Program-made: the position numbers and the translations under genes
The notes under the pieces: model-generated
What the model saw: only the letters and a program-made list of their open reading frames with translations
The model's database searches: none
What the model was told of the DNA's origin: nothing
In this document: piece after piece, positions 34,673-43,394 of the stretch
How the letters are laid out: each line of letters begins with the position of its first letter
Numbering within the stretch: the first letter of the stretch is position 1
Assembly: GCA_050012675.1 (NCBI GenBank)
Contig: JBEKGS010000004.1
Location: forward strand, 95,577-159,576
Reading direction: 5' to 3'
Source: Fen-455 sp050012675
GTDB taxonomy: Bacteria > Actinomycetota > Acidimicrobiia > Acidimicrobiales > Bog-793
DNA length: 64,000 bases

Positions 34673-35514
34673 TGGCTGATCCCAGCACCATGGTCCGGCT
34701 GTCGACAGAGATGTCAGACCAGGAGGGGGACCCGAGGTCAGGCCCGATCTCGGTGCGGTTCGAGGACGTGACGGTGAGCTTCCACGGCCGCACCGCCATC
34801 CGCAATGTCACTTTCGACGCCCCGAAGAACAAGGTGACTGCCCTCATCGGGCCGTCAGGCTCGGGGAAGACCACGCTCTTGCGTGCCATCAACCGGATGC
34901 ACGACCTCACCAAGGGCGCGGTAGTGAGCGGCTCCATCCGACTAGGGGACACCGACATCTACAAGGGAGGGATACCGGCGACGCTGCTGCGCACCCGGGT
35001 CGGCATGGTGTTCCAGCGGCCCAACCCCTTCCCCACGATGTCGATCTACGACAACGTCGTGTCCGGGCTGAGGTTCAACGGCATACGCAAGAAGTCCGTC
35101 CTCGAAGAGGCGGCCGAGTCCGCCCTCATCGCGGCGGCGCTGTGGGACTCGGTCTCGACGCGGCTCAATGCGCACGCATCGACGCTTTCGGGCGGCGAGC
35201 AGCAGCGCTTGTGCATCGCGAGGGCTCTGGCCGTCGAGCCCGAGGTGTTGTTGATGGACGAGCCCACCTCGTCGCTCGACCCGATATCGATGCGGCTCAT
35301 CGAGGAGCTCGTGAGCGAGCTCAAGAGCCGGGTGACGATTGTCATCGTGACCCACAACATGCAACAGGCGGCCCGGGTGTCGGACCTGTGCGCCTTCTTC
35401 TTGATGGGCAACGACCGCGCGGGCGAGCAGATCGAGGTGGCGCCGACGCGAAAGCTGTTCAGCGAGCCGGACGACCCGAGGACACTGGACTACATCCAGG
35501 GCCGTTTCGGCTGA
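34672..35514 (+). CDS. pstB: Phosphate ABC transporter ATP-binding protein PstB
   Basis: 280 residues from ATG 34672, with ribosome binding site GAGAGAGGCGG inside pstA. Walker A GPSGSGKT, PstB-specific LLRAINRMHD, signature LSGGEQQRL, Walker B LLMDEPTSSLDP, H-loop VTHNMQQA. It drives phosphate import. The gene ends 17 nt before the convergent hisC stop; no terminator fits between. Confidence 0.96.
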   Translation: MADPSTMVRLSTEMSDQEGDPRSGPISVRFEDVTVSFHGRTAIRNVTFDAPKNKVTALIGPSGSGKTTLLRAINRMHDLTKGAVVSGSIRLGDTDIYKGGIPATLLRTRVGMVFQRPNPFPTMSIYDNVVSGLRFNGIRKKSVLEEAAESALIAAALWDSVSTRLNAHASTLSGGEQQRLCIARALAVEPEVLLMDEPTSSLDPISMRLIEELVSELKSRVTIVIVTHNMQQAARVSDLCAFFLMGNDRAGEQIEVAPTRKLFSEPDDPRTLDYIQGRFG

Positions 35515-35531
35515 CAGATGCGGCCGGGCCG

Positions 35532-36659
35532 CTACGTGCCGGCGCCCGGTGTTGACAGCACCTCGGACAAGGCGGAGAGGAACCGGTCGTTCTCGTAAGG
35601 CGTGCCGATGGTCACGCGAAGGCATCCTTCGAGGCCCGGCCAGTCCGAGACGTCGCGGATCAGCACCGAGCGTTCGAGCAGGCCCCTCCAGACCTGGGCG
35701 CCGGGGCACCCGCCCGCCCGGAACAGGATGAAGTTGGCGCTCGAGGGCCACACCTCGACCCCGAGGGCCGCAAGCCCGCCCGAGACGCGCCCGCGCTCTT
35801 CGACGATGGCGTCTACGCGCTCAGCCATCTCCTGGCTGAAGCCGAGGGCCAATCGTCCCGCGACCTGCTTCAGGGCGTCGAGGTGGTAGGGGAGGGCCAC
35901 GTTGGCCATATGGGCGATCACCTCCGGGTCCGCGATCGAGTAGCCGAGGCGTACCCCGGCCATCGCCCAGGTCTTGGAGAAGGTGCGCACCACCACGAGC
36001 CGGGGCTCGGAGTGGAGCAATTCGAGCGCGGACCATGAAGCGAACTGCCCGTAGGCCTCGTCCACGACGAGCAGGCCCGGGACGAGGGCGAGCACCGAAG
36101 CGACGTTGCCGGCAGTCTCGAGGCCCCCGGTGGGGTTGTTGGGTGAGCAGAGGAAGCTGACAGCAGGGTTCGCCGGACCGTGCAGGCTTGCCGCCGCTTG
36201 GACACTGCGGGCGACCTCATCGGGCGGGACCGCGAAGGTCGCGTCGCGTCGGCCCGTGATCAAGGGCGTGCCGGTGAGATGGGCGATATGGGAGTGGAGC
36301 GCATAGGTCGGCTCGAAGACCATGGCGGACCGGCCGGGGCCGCCGTAGGCGAGGAGAAGGCACTGGATGGCCTCGTTGGAGCCGTTGGCGCAGAACACCT
36401 GGGCGGGGTCGACCCCGTGATGTTCGGCCAGAGCAGCGCGCAGGGCGGTCGCCTGCCGGTCCGGGTAGCGGTTCAGCGGGAGGCGCCTCAGCTCGTCGGC
36501 CAGGGCCTCGACAAAGGCCGCAGGAGGAGGCTCAGGTGCCTCGTTGGTGTTGAGGCGCACCTCGGCCTCGACCTGAGGGGAGTGGTAGCCGGGCCGGAGG
36601 GCGACTTGACGAGGGTCCGGGTCGCTGGGCGGGGGAGCGTCGCGGCCTTCGAGGGTCAT
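35532..36659 (-). CDS. hisC: Histidinol-phosphate aminotransferase
   Basis: 375 residues. Fold-type I PLP enzyme with LNTNEAPEPPP, FLCSPNNPTGG, VVDEAYGQF and the PLP-lysine in TFSKTWAMAGVRLGY. It converts imidazole-acetol-phosphate to histidinol-phosphate. ATG 36659 overlaps the hisD stop by 4 nt (ATGA); the two form a minus-strand unit separate from hisBHAF. Confidence 0.93.
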   Translation of the reverse strand: MTLEGRDAPPPSDPDPRQVALRPGYHSPQVEAEVRLNTNEAPEPPPAAFVEALADELRRLPLNRYPDRQATALRAALAEHHGVDPAQVFCANGSNEAIQCLLLAYGGPGRSAMVFEPTYALHSHIAHLTGTPLITGRRDATFAVPPDEVARSVQAAASLHGPANPAVSFLCSPNNPTGGLETAGNVASVLALVPGLLVVDEAYGQFASWSALELLHSEPRLVVVRTFSKTWAMAGVRLGYSIADPEVIAHMANVALPYHLDALKQVAGRLALGFSQEMAERVDAIVEERGRVSGGLAALGVEVWPSSANFILFRAGGCPGAQVWRGLLERSVLIRDVSDWPGLEGCLRVTIGTPYENDRFLSALSEVLSTPGAGT

Positions 36660-37957
36660 GTCGGCGTTCTCTGGTCGGGCTCGCAGCGGAGCATCACCGA
36701 GCCGGCGTGGGCGGCCAGGCCCTCGGCGCGTGCGATGGCGGCGACGTGCGGTGCCGCCCGCTCGAGCGCCCGCCGGTCGGCGGAGATGACGTGCACCCGT
36801 CGCAGGAAGTCCTCCACACCGAGCACGCTCGCGTATCGGGCCGACCCGAACGTCGGGAGAGTGTGGCTCGGTCCGGCGAGGTAGTCGCCGAGCGAGGCGG
36901 GCGTGTAGGGGCCGAGGAAGACCGCGCCGGCGTTGCGGACCAGGGGTATCAGCCGCCGCGGATCTTCGCAGCAGATCTCGAGGTGCTCGGGGGCTATCTC
37001 GTTGGAGACCGCCATGGCTTGTTCGGGCCCGTCGACGAGCACCGCGTAGCCCCCACCGGCGAGCGTGGCCTCGATCTCGGCCCGGCGCGGGGAGCGCTCC
37101 ACGAGCAACGAGACGGCCTTGGTCACGGCCTCCAGCACCGCCTCGGACCAGGTGATCAGCCAGGCGAGCCCGTCCGGGCCGTGCTCGGCCTGGACCACGA
37201 GGTCGATGGCCGCATAGTCGACCGGGACCGAGTCGTCAGCGATGACGACCACCTCGGAGGGCCCGGCGAACGAGGCCGGCATGCCGACGGCGCTTTTGAC
37301 CTCCAGCTTTGCCAGTGACACGCGCCGGCTCCCCGGACCGACGATGACGTCCACCCGCGCAATGGTCTCGGTCCCATAGGCCATGGCGGCGATCGCCTGC
37401 GGCCCGCCCACCCGGTAGAGCTCGTCCACCCCCGCCAGGCTCGCCGCTGCGAGGACCTCTGTGGCGATGGCGCCGTCGGGAGCGGGGGGCACGCAGACGG
37501 CGATGGCGTCCACGCCGGCGACGCGAGCGGGGATGGCGGACATGAGCACGCTCGAGGGATAGCGGGCGAGCCCGCCCGGGACATAGACACCGGCGCGGGC
37601 GACGGGCAGCTCGAGCAATTCGACCGAGATGCCGTTGCGCTCGAAGGCTGCCGGGACGGCCGGCCGGTGGCGATGGAAAGACTCGATTGCCTGGGCGGCC
37701 TCGGTGAGCGCCGCCAGGAGCACCGGGTCCAACCGGCCGGGCGCCGAGGCGATCTCCCGGGGCGGCACCCTCAGCTCTGCGATCTCGACCCCGTCGAAGC
37801 GGGCCGTGTACTCGCGCAGGGCGGCGTCCCCGCGTGCCCGCACGTCCTCGACGATCGCCCGCACGTCCGCGACCGGGCCCTCGCCCACGAGGTCGGGCCG
37901 TGGAAGGGTGCCGCGGAAGTCGCTCCCGCGGCCGCGAAGGTCTAGGCGTTTCAGCAT
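36656..37957 (-). CDS. hisD: Histidinol dehydrogenase
   Basis: 433 residues. Zinc/NAD enzyme oxidising histidinol to histidine in two steps. Motifs: VYVPGGLARYPSSVLM, MPASFAGPSEVVVIAD, VQAEHGPDG and SHTLPTFGSARYASVLGVED. ATG 37957 fits a leaderless -10 (TAACCT, 37969-37964) exactly 6 nt upstream. hisC follows with an ATGA overlap. Confidence 0.95.
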   Translation of the reverse strand: MLKRLDLRGRGSDFRGTLPRPDLVGEGPVADVRAIVEDVRARGDAALREYTARFDGVEIAELRVPPREIASAPGRLDPVLLAALTEAAQAIESFHRHRPAVPAAFERNGISVELLELPVARAGVYVPGGLARYPSSVLMSAIPARVAGVDAIAVCVPPAPDGAIATEVLAAASLAGVDELYRVGGPQAIAAMAYGTETIARVDVIVGPGSRRVSLAKLEVKSAVGMPASFAGPSEVVVIADDSVPVDYAAIDLVVQAEHGPDGLAWLITWSEAVLEAVTKAVSLLVERSPRRAEIEATLAGGGYAVLVDGPEQAMAVSNEIAPEHLEICCEDPRRLIPLVRNAGAVFLGPYTPASLGDYLAGPSHTLPTFGSARYASVLGVEDFLRRVHVISADRRALERAAPHVAAIARAEGLAAHAGSVMLRCEPDQRTPT

Positions 37958-37963
37958 GCGTGC

Positions 37964-37969
37964 AGGTTA
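37964..37969 (-). promoter_or_regulatory. -10 element TAACCT for leaderless hisD
   Basis: On the minus strand TAACCT is exactly 6 nt before ATG 37957; no ribosome binding site. Confidence 0.5.
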
Positions 37970-38027
37970 TCGGTCAGCCTGGGCCGACTTTTTCCCGTTC
38001 CCGGTCGCGATGGGCGATGATTGCGCC

Positions 38028-38237
38028 ATGGCGACCCAGCGGCCCGAGCCCTCCGAACTGTCAGAGCTGTCCTCGATCGCTTCCTCGCTCGAGCAGATCG
38101 GCCGGCGCGTGACGGCACTGGCTGACGCGGCCACCAGGGCGAAGCGGGACGAGCTGGCGGCGAACCTGATCGCGGTGGAACGTGCCCTTGTGGGCGCGGT
38201 ACGGCGTCTCGAGCGCCTGCTGGCAGGTGGGAGATGA
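38028..38237 (+). CDS. Small hypothetical protein, helical
   Basis: 69 residues from ATG 38028 (an in-frame ATG at 38010 adds six). Predicted to be almost all helix with a heptad-like run (LSSIASSLEQIGRRVTAL, then a long Ala/Arg/Leu helix), so it may be a small coiled-coil adaptor. No family recognised. It is divergent from hisD across 70 nt and is followed by a strong terminator-like hairpin, which supports a real small transcript. Confidence 0.55.
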   Translation: MATQRPEPSELSELSSIASSLEQIGRRVTALADAATRAKRDELAANLIAVERALVGAVRRLERLLAGGR

Positions 38238-38258
38238 CCTGAGGCGGGCCCGGACGCG

Positions 38259-38285
38259 CCGACGGCGCCCCTAGGGCGCCGTCGG
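38259..38285. terminator. Perfect 12-bp hairpin, likely terminator of the small gene
   Basis: CCGACGGCGCCC, loop CTA, GGGCGCCGTCGG. No T-run follows, as is often seen in high-GC Actinobacteria, so the role as terminator is inferred from position 22 nt after a stop codon. Confidence 0.6.
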
Positions 38286-38466
38286 GGAGCGGGTCGGGCG
38301 GCGGATCCCGAGTCCACTCGTTGGAACCAGGTGGCGGGGACCGGTTCCTCTCGACCAAATTAGCGCCCGGTTCCCTGCCTGTGACCGCTCGTCACCAACC
38401 TGTCACGAGACTCACAGGGAGACCCGGGGCCAAGCCCGGGGAGAGGCACTTACACCGGGCTTGCTT

Positions 38467-38494
38467 GGGTGAAGCGCCCCCGGGGGCTTCACCC
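38467..38494. terminator. Hairpin at the 3' end of nth
   Basis: GGGTGAAGC and GCTTCACCC form a 9-bp stem extended by a C/G-rich inner part. It lies 5 nt beyond the nth stop on the minus strand. No T-run. Confidence 0.5.
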
Positions 38495-38499
38495 GCGGC

Positions 38500-39186
38500 T
38501 CAAAACAGGCCTCGCGAGGGGCACAGGTCGGCGATCTCGCAGCTCGGGCAGCGGGGGCGCCGGGCGTCACAGACCCTCCGGCCGTGGAGGATCAGCCGGA
38601 GGCTGATGGCGCCCCACTGCTCGGGGGCGAACAGGGCGCAGAGGTCTTTTTCGATCTGGACCGGGTCGCTCGACGCCGTGAGCGAAAGTCGTCGGCTCAA
38701 CCTGGTCACGTGGGTGTCCACAGGCAGCCCCGGCAGGCCGAAGGCGACCGACAAGACGACATTCGCCGTCTTGCGGCCGACGCCCGGGAGGGCCGTCAGC
38801 TCCTCCATGGACCTCGGCACCTCACCTCCGTGGCGCATCACGATCGCCTCCGAGGCGCCGAGGATGTGGGACGCCTTGGCGCGGAAGAAACCGGTCGAGC
38901 GGATCAGCGACTCGAGCTCGGCGCGGTCGGCCCCCGCCATCTTCTTCGCCGTCGGATAGCGCCTGAACAGAACCGGCATGACGAGGTTGACGCGTTCGTC
39001 GGTGCACTGGGCCGAGAGGATTGTCGCGACGAGCAGTTGGAACGGGTCGCGATGCTGCAAGGCACACAGCTCGTCGACCGTGCCGGGGTAGGTGGCCGCC
39101 AGCCGGTCGGCGATCTTGCGGGCCCGCTGCAAAGGTCTGCGGCGCGCGGGTGCCTTGCGCGTTTGAGCGCTCGGCGGACGGGGCAT
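38500..39186 (-). CDS. nth: Endonuclease III (DNA glycosylase/AP lyase)
   Basis: 228 residues. HhH motif with catalytic Lys (LPGVGRKTANVV), catalytic Asp in VDTHV and the [4Fe-4S] cluster pattern C-x6/7-C-x2-C-x5-C at the C-terminus (CDARRPRCPSCEIADLC). It removes oxidised pyrimidines. ATG 39186 has a leaderless -10 TACCAT exactly 6 nt upstream. Divergent from mshD across 50 nt. Confidence 0.95.
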   Translation of the reverse strand: MPRPPSAQTRKAPARRRPLQRARKIADRLAATYPGTVDELCALQHRDPFQLLVATILSAQCTDERVNLVMPVLFRRYPTAKKMAGADRAELESLIRSTGFFRAKASHILGASEAIVMRHGGEVPRSMEELTALPGVGRKTANVVLSVAFGLPGLPVDTHVTRLSRRLSLTASSDPVQIEKDLCALFAPEQWGAISLRLILHGRRVCDARRPRCPSCEIADLCPSRGLF

Positions 39187-39192
39187 TCTCGG

Positions 39193-39198
39193 ATGGTA
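39193..39198 (-). promoter_or_regulatory. -10 element TACCAT for leaderless nth
   Basis: On the minus strand TACCAT is exactly 6 nt before ATG 39186. Confidence 0.5.
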
Positions 39199-39224
39199 GT
39201 CACGGTTCGGGCCCGAAGAGACGG

Positions 39225-39230
39225 TATGTT
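39225..39230 (+). promoter_or_regulatory. -10 element TATGTT for leaderless mshD
   Basis: TATGTT is exactly 6 nt before GTG 39237; no ribosome binding site. Confidence 0.5.
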
Positions 39231-39236
39231 CGCCGC

Positions 39237-40208
39237 GTGCACCACGTCGAGATCAAGCGCAGGATGCGGGAGGCCGACATCGCCGCGATCTCAGTCCTTG
39301 TCGAGGCGGCGAGCATGGCCGACGGCCACCGCGCGCTCGGGGAGCACCAGTGGCTCGATCTCGTGCAAGGCGGTCGTGAGGGCTTCGCAGGCTTTGTCGC
39401 CCGCGAACCCGGCCGCGAGCGGGTCGTCGCCTACGCCCAGATCAGCCGTGGCAACGGCGCCAACTGGGCGGTCGAGTACGTCGTGCACCCCCAGTGGCGT
39501 TCGGCCGGAGCCGAGCTGCACGAGGACCTGGTCCGGGCAGCACTGGGAGAGATCGCCGCGCAGGGCGGTGGTCATGTGCACATGTGGGTGCCCAAGCCTG
39601 GGCCGCTCAACGACGAGGTCGCCGAGGCTGTCGGCATGACACGCGGACGCGACCTTGTCCAGATGCGCCGTCTTCTGCCCGTCACCGAGGAGAGCGCCAT
39701 CATCTCCGTCCGGCCGTTCCGGCCCGGCGAAGACGAACCGGCGTGGCTGGAGGTCAACAACCGGGCTTTCCGCGGTCATCCGGAGCAGGGCTCGTGGGAC
39801 ATCGCCACGATCAGCGAGCGGGAGCGCCAGCCCTGGTTCGACCCGAGCGGCTTCCTTCTCTACGAGCGCGACGGACGTCTCGCCGGCTTTTGCTGGACCA
39901 AGGTTCACGAGCCCGACGACGACCTCAAGGACGAGTCCGCCACCGGGCTCGGCGAGATCTACGTCGTGGCGGTCGATCCGGACTTCCAGGGTCACGGCCT
40001 CGGGCGTCAGCTCGTGCTCTCAGGGCTGGCCTCGCTCAGCGAACGCGGCGTGAGCACGGGCATGCTCTACGTCGACCACGACAACGAGTCGGCCCGTAAG
40101 CTCTACTTCTCCCTCGGCTTTAGCGACGACCACACCGACCGCGCCTATGTCGCGGACATACCGGCGGCCAGCGCCGGCCAGGCCCGAGTCAGCGCCGGCG
40201 AGCGATGA
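39237..40208 (+). CDS. mshD: Mycothiol synthase-like double-GNAT acetyltransferase
   Basis: 323 residues made of two GNAT domains (about 10-150 and 160-310), as in MshD. The C-terminal domain has the acetyl-CoA loop VVAVDPDFQGHGLGRQL, WTKVH and the MshD-like LYVDHDNESARKLYFSLGF. MshD adds the acetyl group to Cys-GlcN-Ins, completing mycothiol, a hallmark of Actinobacteria. GTG 39237 fits the leaderless -10. No other msh genes are in the window. Confidence 0.8.
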   Translation: MHHVEIKRRMREADIAAISVLVEAASMADGHRALGEHQWLDLVQGGREGFAGFVAREPGRERVVAYAQISRGNGANWAVEYVVHPQWRSAGAELHEDLVRAALGEIAAQGGGHVHMWVPKPGPLNDEVAEAVGMTRGRDLVQMRRLLPVTEESAIISVRPFRPGEDEPAWLEVNNRAFRGHPEQGSWDIATISERERQPWFDPSGFLLYERDGRLAGFCWTKVHEPDDDLKDESATGLGEIYVVAVDPDFQGHGLGRQLVLSGLASLSERGVSTGMLYVDHDNESARKLYFSLGFSDDHTDRAYVADIPAASAGQARVSAGER

Positions 40209-40233
40209 TGCCGGCGGTCACGAGCCAGCGCCG

Positions 40234-41259
40234 GTGAGCCGCTACGACATCTCCCGCGACGATCTGGCGGCGCTGCTCGCCGACGAGCCTTCCTACCGGG
40301 TGGCCCAGGTGTTCGACGGCTTCTACAAGCGCCTTGCCGATCCTTTGGAACTGACCGAGCTTCCCCGCGCGCTGCGGGAACGGCTCGACGACGTGCCTGC
40401 ACTGGCGCCGGCTTTCCGATGCGTGGCCGAGAGGCTCGCGGACAGGGGCACGACGCTGAAGTGGCTCTTGGAGGCTGGCGACGGCAAGCGCATCGAGACG
40501 GTCCTCATGCGGTACCGGGACCGCACCACCGTGTGCGTGTCGAGCCAGGCGGGCTGTGCCATGGGATGCACCTTCTGCGCAACGGGCGACGCGGGCTTCG
40601 GGCGTCACCTGAGCTCGGGAGAGATCCTCGAGCAGGTCGTGATCGCGGCGAGACGTTGCAGGTCGATGGGCTGGGGCCAGCTCGGAAACGTCGTTCTCAT
40701 GGGCATGGGCGAGCCGCTCGCGAACTTCGAGGCGGTCTGGCGCGCCGTGCAGGCCATGAACAGGGACCTGGGCCTCGGCGCGAGGCACCTCACCATTTCC
40801 ACCGTGGGTGTCGTGCCGGGTATCCGTCGCCTGGCGGCCGAGGCGCTGCAGGTGAACCTCGCCGTGTCGTTGCACGCCGCCAACGACTCGTTGCGCGACC
40901 GGCTCGTGCCCTTGAACCGCAGGTACCCCCTCGCCACGGTGATGCAGGCCTGCGCCGAGTACAAGGCGTCGACCGGGCGGAGGATCTCGTTCGAGTGGGC
41001 CTGTATCGAGGACGTGAACGACCATCCCTCCGACGCCGTCGAGCTGGCGGCTCTGGCGCGCCCGTTGCGGGCCCACGTGAACCTCATCCCGCTCAACCCG
41101 ACACCGGGAGGGCTCTCGAAGGGGCTCGCGGGCTCGAGCACGTCCCGTGTCCTGGCCCTTCAGGCTTGGCTGGGGGCCTCGGGCGTCAATGCCACCATCC
41201 GCCAGAACCGGGGGCGCTCGATCGGTGCGGCATGCGGTCAGCTGGCCGCCGCCCTTTGA
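40234..41259 (+). CDS. rlmN: 23S rRNA (adenine2503-C2)/tRNA (A37) methyltransferase RlmN
   Basis: 341 residues from GTG 40234 (frame open to 40147 but start VSRYDISRDDLAALL fits the family). Radical-SAM motif CAMGCTFC, GNVVLMGMGEPLANFE, and the methyl-acceptor/second Cys late in the chain (GAACGQL). It methylates A2503 of 23S rRNA and A37 of some tRNAs. Overlaps nothing; follows mshD by 25 nt. Confidence 0.94.
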   Translation: MSRYDISRDDLAALLADEPSYRVAQVFDGFYKRLADPLELTELPRALRERLDDVPALAPAFRCVAERLADRGTTLKWLLEAGDGKRIETVLMRYRDRTTVCVSSQAGCAMGCTFCATGDAGFGRHLSSGEILEQVVIAARRCRSMGWGQLGNVVLMGMGEPLANFEAVWRAVQAMNRDLGLGARHLTISTVGVVPGIRRLAAEALQVNLAVSLHAANDSLRDRLVPLNRRYPLATVMQACAEYKASTGRRISFEWACIEDVNDHPSDAVELAALARPLRAHVNLIPLNPTPGGLSKGLAGSSTSRVLALQAWLGASGVNATIRQNRGRSIGAACGQLAAAL

Positions 41260-41381
41260 GCTGCCGGCTTCCCGCGGCTTTGGTGCCGGCACCGAAAACA
41301 GCTGTCCAGGTCGCCTCTTTGTGAGACGGCCCAGAGCCACCACAAGCGGCGGGGCCTGCGGGAACGTGCAAGGCTTCATCC
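41260..41381 (+). promoter_or_regulatory. rlmN-hisB gap with 12-bp palindrome
   Basis: 122 nt. GGTGCCGGCACC (41282-41293) is a perfect palindrome flanked by T-rich and A-rich sides; it may be the rlmN terminator or an operator for hisB. The hexamer AAGGCT sits 6 nt before ATG 41382, matching only the A and T of TANNNT. Confidence 0.4.
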
Positions 41382-41993
41382 ATGGCGAACGAACCCGACG
41401 CTGCCCCACGCCGCTCGGAGAAAAGGCGCGCGACCAAAGAGACCGAGGTCACGGTTCTCCTCGATCTCGACGGGACCGGGGCCGCCCTCACCGACACCGG
41501 CCTGCCGTTCTTCGACCACATGCTGGCCCAGCTCGCAAGACACGGCGGGCTGGACCTCGAGCTCAAGTCCCGCGGTGATCTCGAGGTCGACGCCCACCAC
41601 AGCGTCGAGGACACCGGGATCGTGCTCGGGGAGGCCCTTTTCGAGGCGCTCGGCACCAAGGCGGGGATCCGCCGCTTCGCGTCCATAGCGCTCTGTTTGG
41701 ACGAGGCGCTCGTGGATGTCGCTCTCGACCTGTCCGGAAGGCCCTATCTGCACTACGACGTCGCGCTGGGCGAGACGGCAGCGCTCGGCAGCCCTGCGTT
41801 CGACGTCCAGCTCGCCGAGGAGTTCTGGCGGGCGTTCGCTCACGCGGCGTCGCTCACACTGCACATCGAGCTGCGCCACGGGCGCAATCCCCACCACGTG
41901 CTCGAAGCGAGCTTCAAGGGCGTCGGGCGCGCACTTCGTGACGCCGTGCGCATGGAGGGCAGTGGCGTCCCCTCCACCAAGGGCCAGTTGTAG
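41382..41993 (+). CDS. hisB: Imidazoleglycerol-phosphate dehydratase
   Basis: 203 residues. Metal-binding blocks FFDHMLAQLARHGG, DAHHSVEDTG and NPHHVLEASFKGVGRAL are intact. It makes imidazole-acetol-phosphate. First gene of hisB-hisH-hisA-hisF. Bacterial monofunctional type (no HisB-N phosphatase). Confidence 0.95.
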   Translation: MANEPDAAPRRSEKRRATKETEVTVLLDLDGTGAALTDTGLPFFDHMLAQLARHGGLDLELKSRGDLEVDAHHSVEDTGIVLGEALFEALGTKAGIRRFASIALCLDEALVDVALDLSGRPYLHYDVALGETAALGSPAFDVQLAEEFWRAFAHAASLTLHIELRHGRNPHHVLEASFKGVGRALRDAVRMEGSGVPSTKGQL

Positions 41994-42000
41994 GAGGGAC

Positions 42001-42636
42001 GTGATCGCTGTCCTCGATTACGGCATCGGGAATCTCCGTTCCGCGGAGAAGGCCCTCTTGCGTGTCGGCGCGCAGGCTCGTCTCGTCGACAGCCCCGAGG
42101 GCGCCATTGACGCCTCGGGGCTCGTGCTGCCCGGTGTGGGGGCTTTCGGCGCCTGTGCCCGCGCACTGCGCTACTCCGGGCTAGACGAGGTGGTCCGGCT
42201 CGGCATCGACGACGGGCTGCCTTTCCTCGGGATCTGCGTCGGTCTGCAGCTTCTCTTCGAGGGGTCGGAGGAGGATCCGGAGATGCCGGGGCTCGGGATA
42301 CTGCCGGGGTTCGTGAGGGCGCTTCCTGAGACCGAACGCAGGCCCCAGATGCAGTGGAACCTCGTGAGGCGCGTGGCGGCCCGCAATTCTCGCCTTCTGG
42401 GGGAGGAAGAGAGCCGCTGGTACTACTTCGTGCACTCGTACGTGCCTTTCCCAGAAGGTGACGACGGCCTGCAAAGTGTCGTGGGGACCTGTGACTACGG
42501 AGGCGAGATGGCGGTCGCTTTCGAACGCGGCAACCTGTTCGGGACACAGTTCCATCCGGAGAAATCGGCCTCGGCCGGTCTCGAGCTTTTGGAGAGATTC
42601 GCCCGGATCTGTGCCGGGGAGCCTTCGCGGTCGTGA
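42001..42636 (+). CDS. hisH: Imidazole glycerol phosphate synthase subunit HisH
   Basis: 211 residues from GTG 42001 with ribosome binding site AGGAGGGA. Class I glutaminase with nucleophile in FLGICVGLQLLF (Cys) and the His/Glu pair in GTQFHPEKS; HSY block in WYYFVHSYV. It supplies ammonia to HisF. Overlaps hisA by 4 nt. Confidence 0.95.
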   Translation: MIAVLDYGIGNLRSAEKALLRVGAQARLVDSPEGAIDASGLVLPGVGAFGACARALRYSGLDEVVRLGIDDGLPFLGICVGLQLLFEGSEEDPEMPGLGILPGFVRALPETERRPQMQWNLVRRVAARNSRLLGEEESRWYYFVHSYVPFPEGDDGLQSVVGTCDYGGEMAVAFERGNLFGTQFHPEKSASAGLELLERFARICAGEPSRS

Positions 42637-43394
42637 CCCTCGAGCTTTGGCCCGCCATCGATATCCGCGCCGGCAAGTGCGTGCGCCTGCTACGCGGGGA
42701 ATTCTCCTCCGAGACCGTCTACGGCGATCCGCTCAGGCAGGCCGAGGCGTTCGTCTCGGCAGGTGCCTCACGCCTGCACGTGGTCGACCTCGACGCCGCC
42801 CGCGACGGCGGTGGGCCGAACCGCCAGCTCGTGCTCCGCATAGCCGCATCGGCCGGGGTGCCCGTGCAAGCCGGCGGAGGCGTGCGGGACGAGACGGCGG
42901 CCGAGGCACTGCTGGACGCCGGGGTGGCACGGGTCGTCGTCGGCACGGTGGCAGTCGAGCAACCGGACCTGCTCGCCGGGATGGCCGAGCGCTGGCCCGG
43001 TCGCGTGCTCGTCGGTCTCGACCACCGGGGCAGGCCCGGTCCGGACGGAACGGTCCGGCGCGAGGTGGCGGTCCGCGGCTGGGTGGGCTCGGGAGGCCCC
43101 GAGCTCGAGACGGTTCTCGCCCGCCTCAGGGACATGGCGCTCGGGGGCGTCGTGGTCACCGACATCGACCGTGACGGGACGGGCGAAGGCCCCGACCTCG
43201 AGGGACTCGCGCAGGTGCTGGCCATGACCGGACTGCCGGTGATCGCCTCGGGCGGCATCGCCGGCAGCGCGGATCTCACGGCGCTCGCAGGTCTCAGCGC
43301 CGCGGGTCGTGCCCTCGACGGGGCGATCGTGGGACGCGCACTTTTGTCGGGGGCGTTCTCGATCGCCGAGGCGGTGGCCGCGTGCGGGCGGTGA
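42633..43394 (+). CDS. hisA: ProFAR isomerase HisA (possibly PriA-like)
   Basis: 253 residues, a TIM barrel. PAIDIRAGKCVRLLRG, HVVDLDAARDG (catalytic Asp region), GGGVRDE and TDIDRDGTGEGPD are present. In many Actinobacteria this gene also does the TrpF reaction (PriA), but a separate trpF is encoded at 50551, so it probably acts only in histidine synthesis here. Overlaps hisH by 4 nt and hisF by 13 nt. Confidence 0.92.
   Translation: MTLELWPAIDIRAGKCVRLLRGEFSSETVYGDPLRQAEAFVSAGASRLHVVDLDAARDGGGPNRQLVLRIAASAGVPVQAGGGVRDETAAEALLDAGVARVVVGTVAVEQPDLLAGMAERWPGRVLVGLDHRGRPGPDGTVRREVAVRGWVGSGGPELETVLARLRDMALGGVVVTDIDRDGTGEGPDLEGLAQVLAMTGLPVIASGGIAGSADLTALAGLSAAGRALDGAIVGRALLSGAFSIAEAVAACGR

Larger units (their letters stand above)
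38238..38499. other. Convergent intergenic region with several hairpins
   Basis: 262 nt between the small gene and the 3' end of nth. Besides the two hairpins listed separately, a CCCGGG-N6-CCCGGG pair (38423-38440) is present. I see no ORF, tRNA or riboswitch motif. It is probably a bidirectional termination region. Confidence 0.5.

Noticed and set aside
42633..43394. Calling hisA a dual PriA
   Set aside because: A complete trpF exists at 50551, so the dual function is not needed and cannot be shown from sequence alone.
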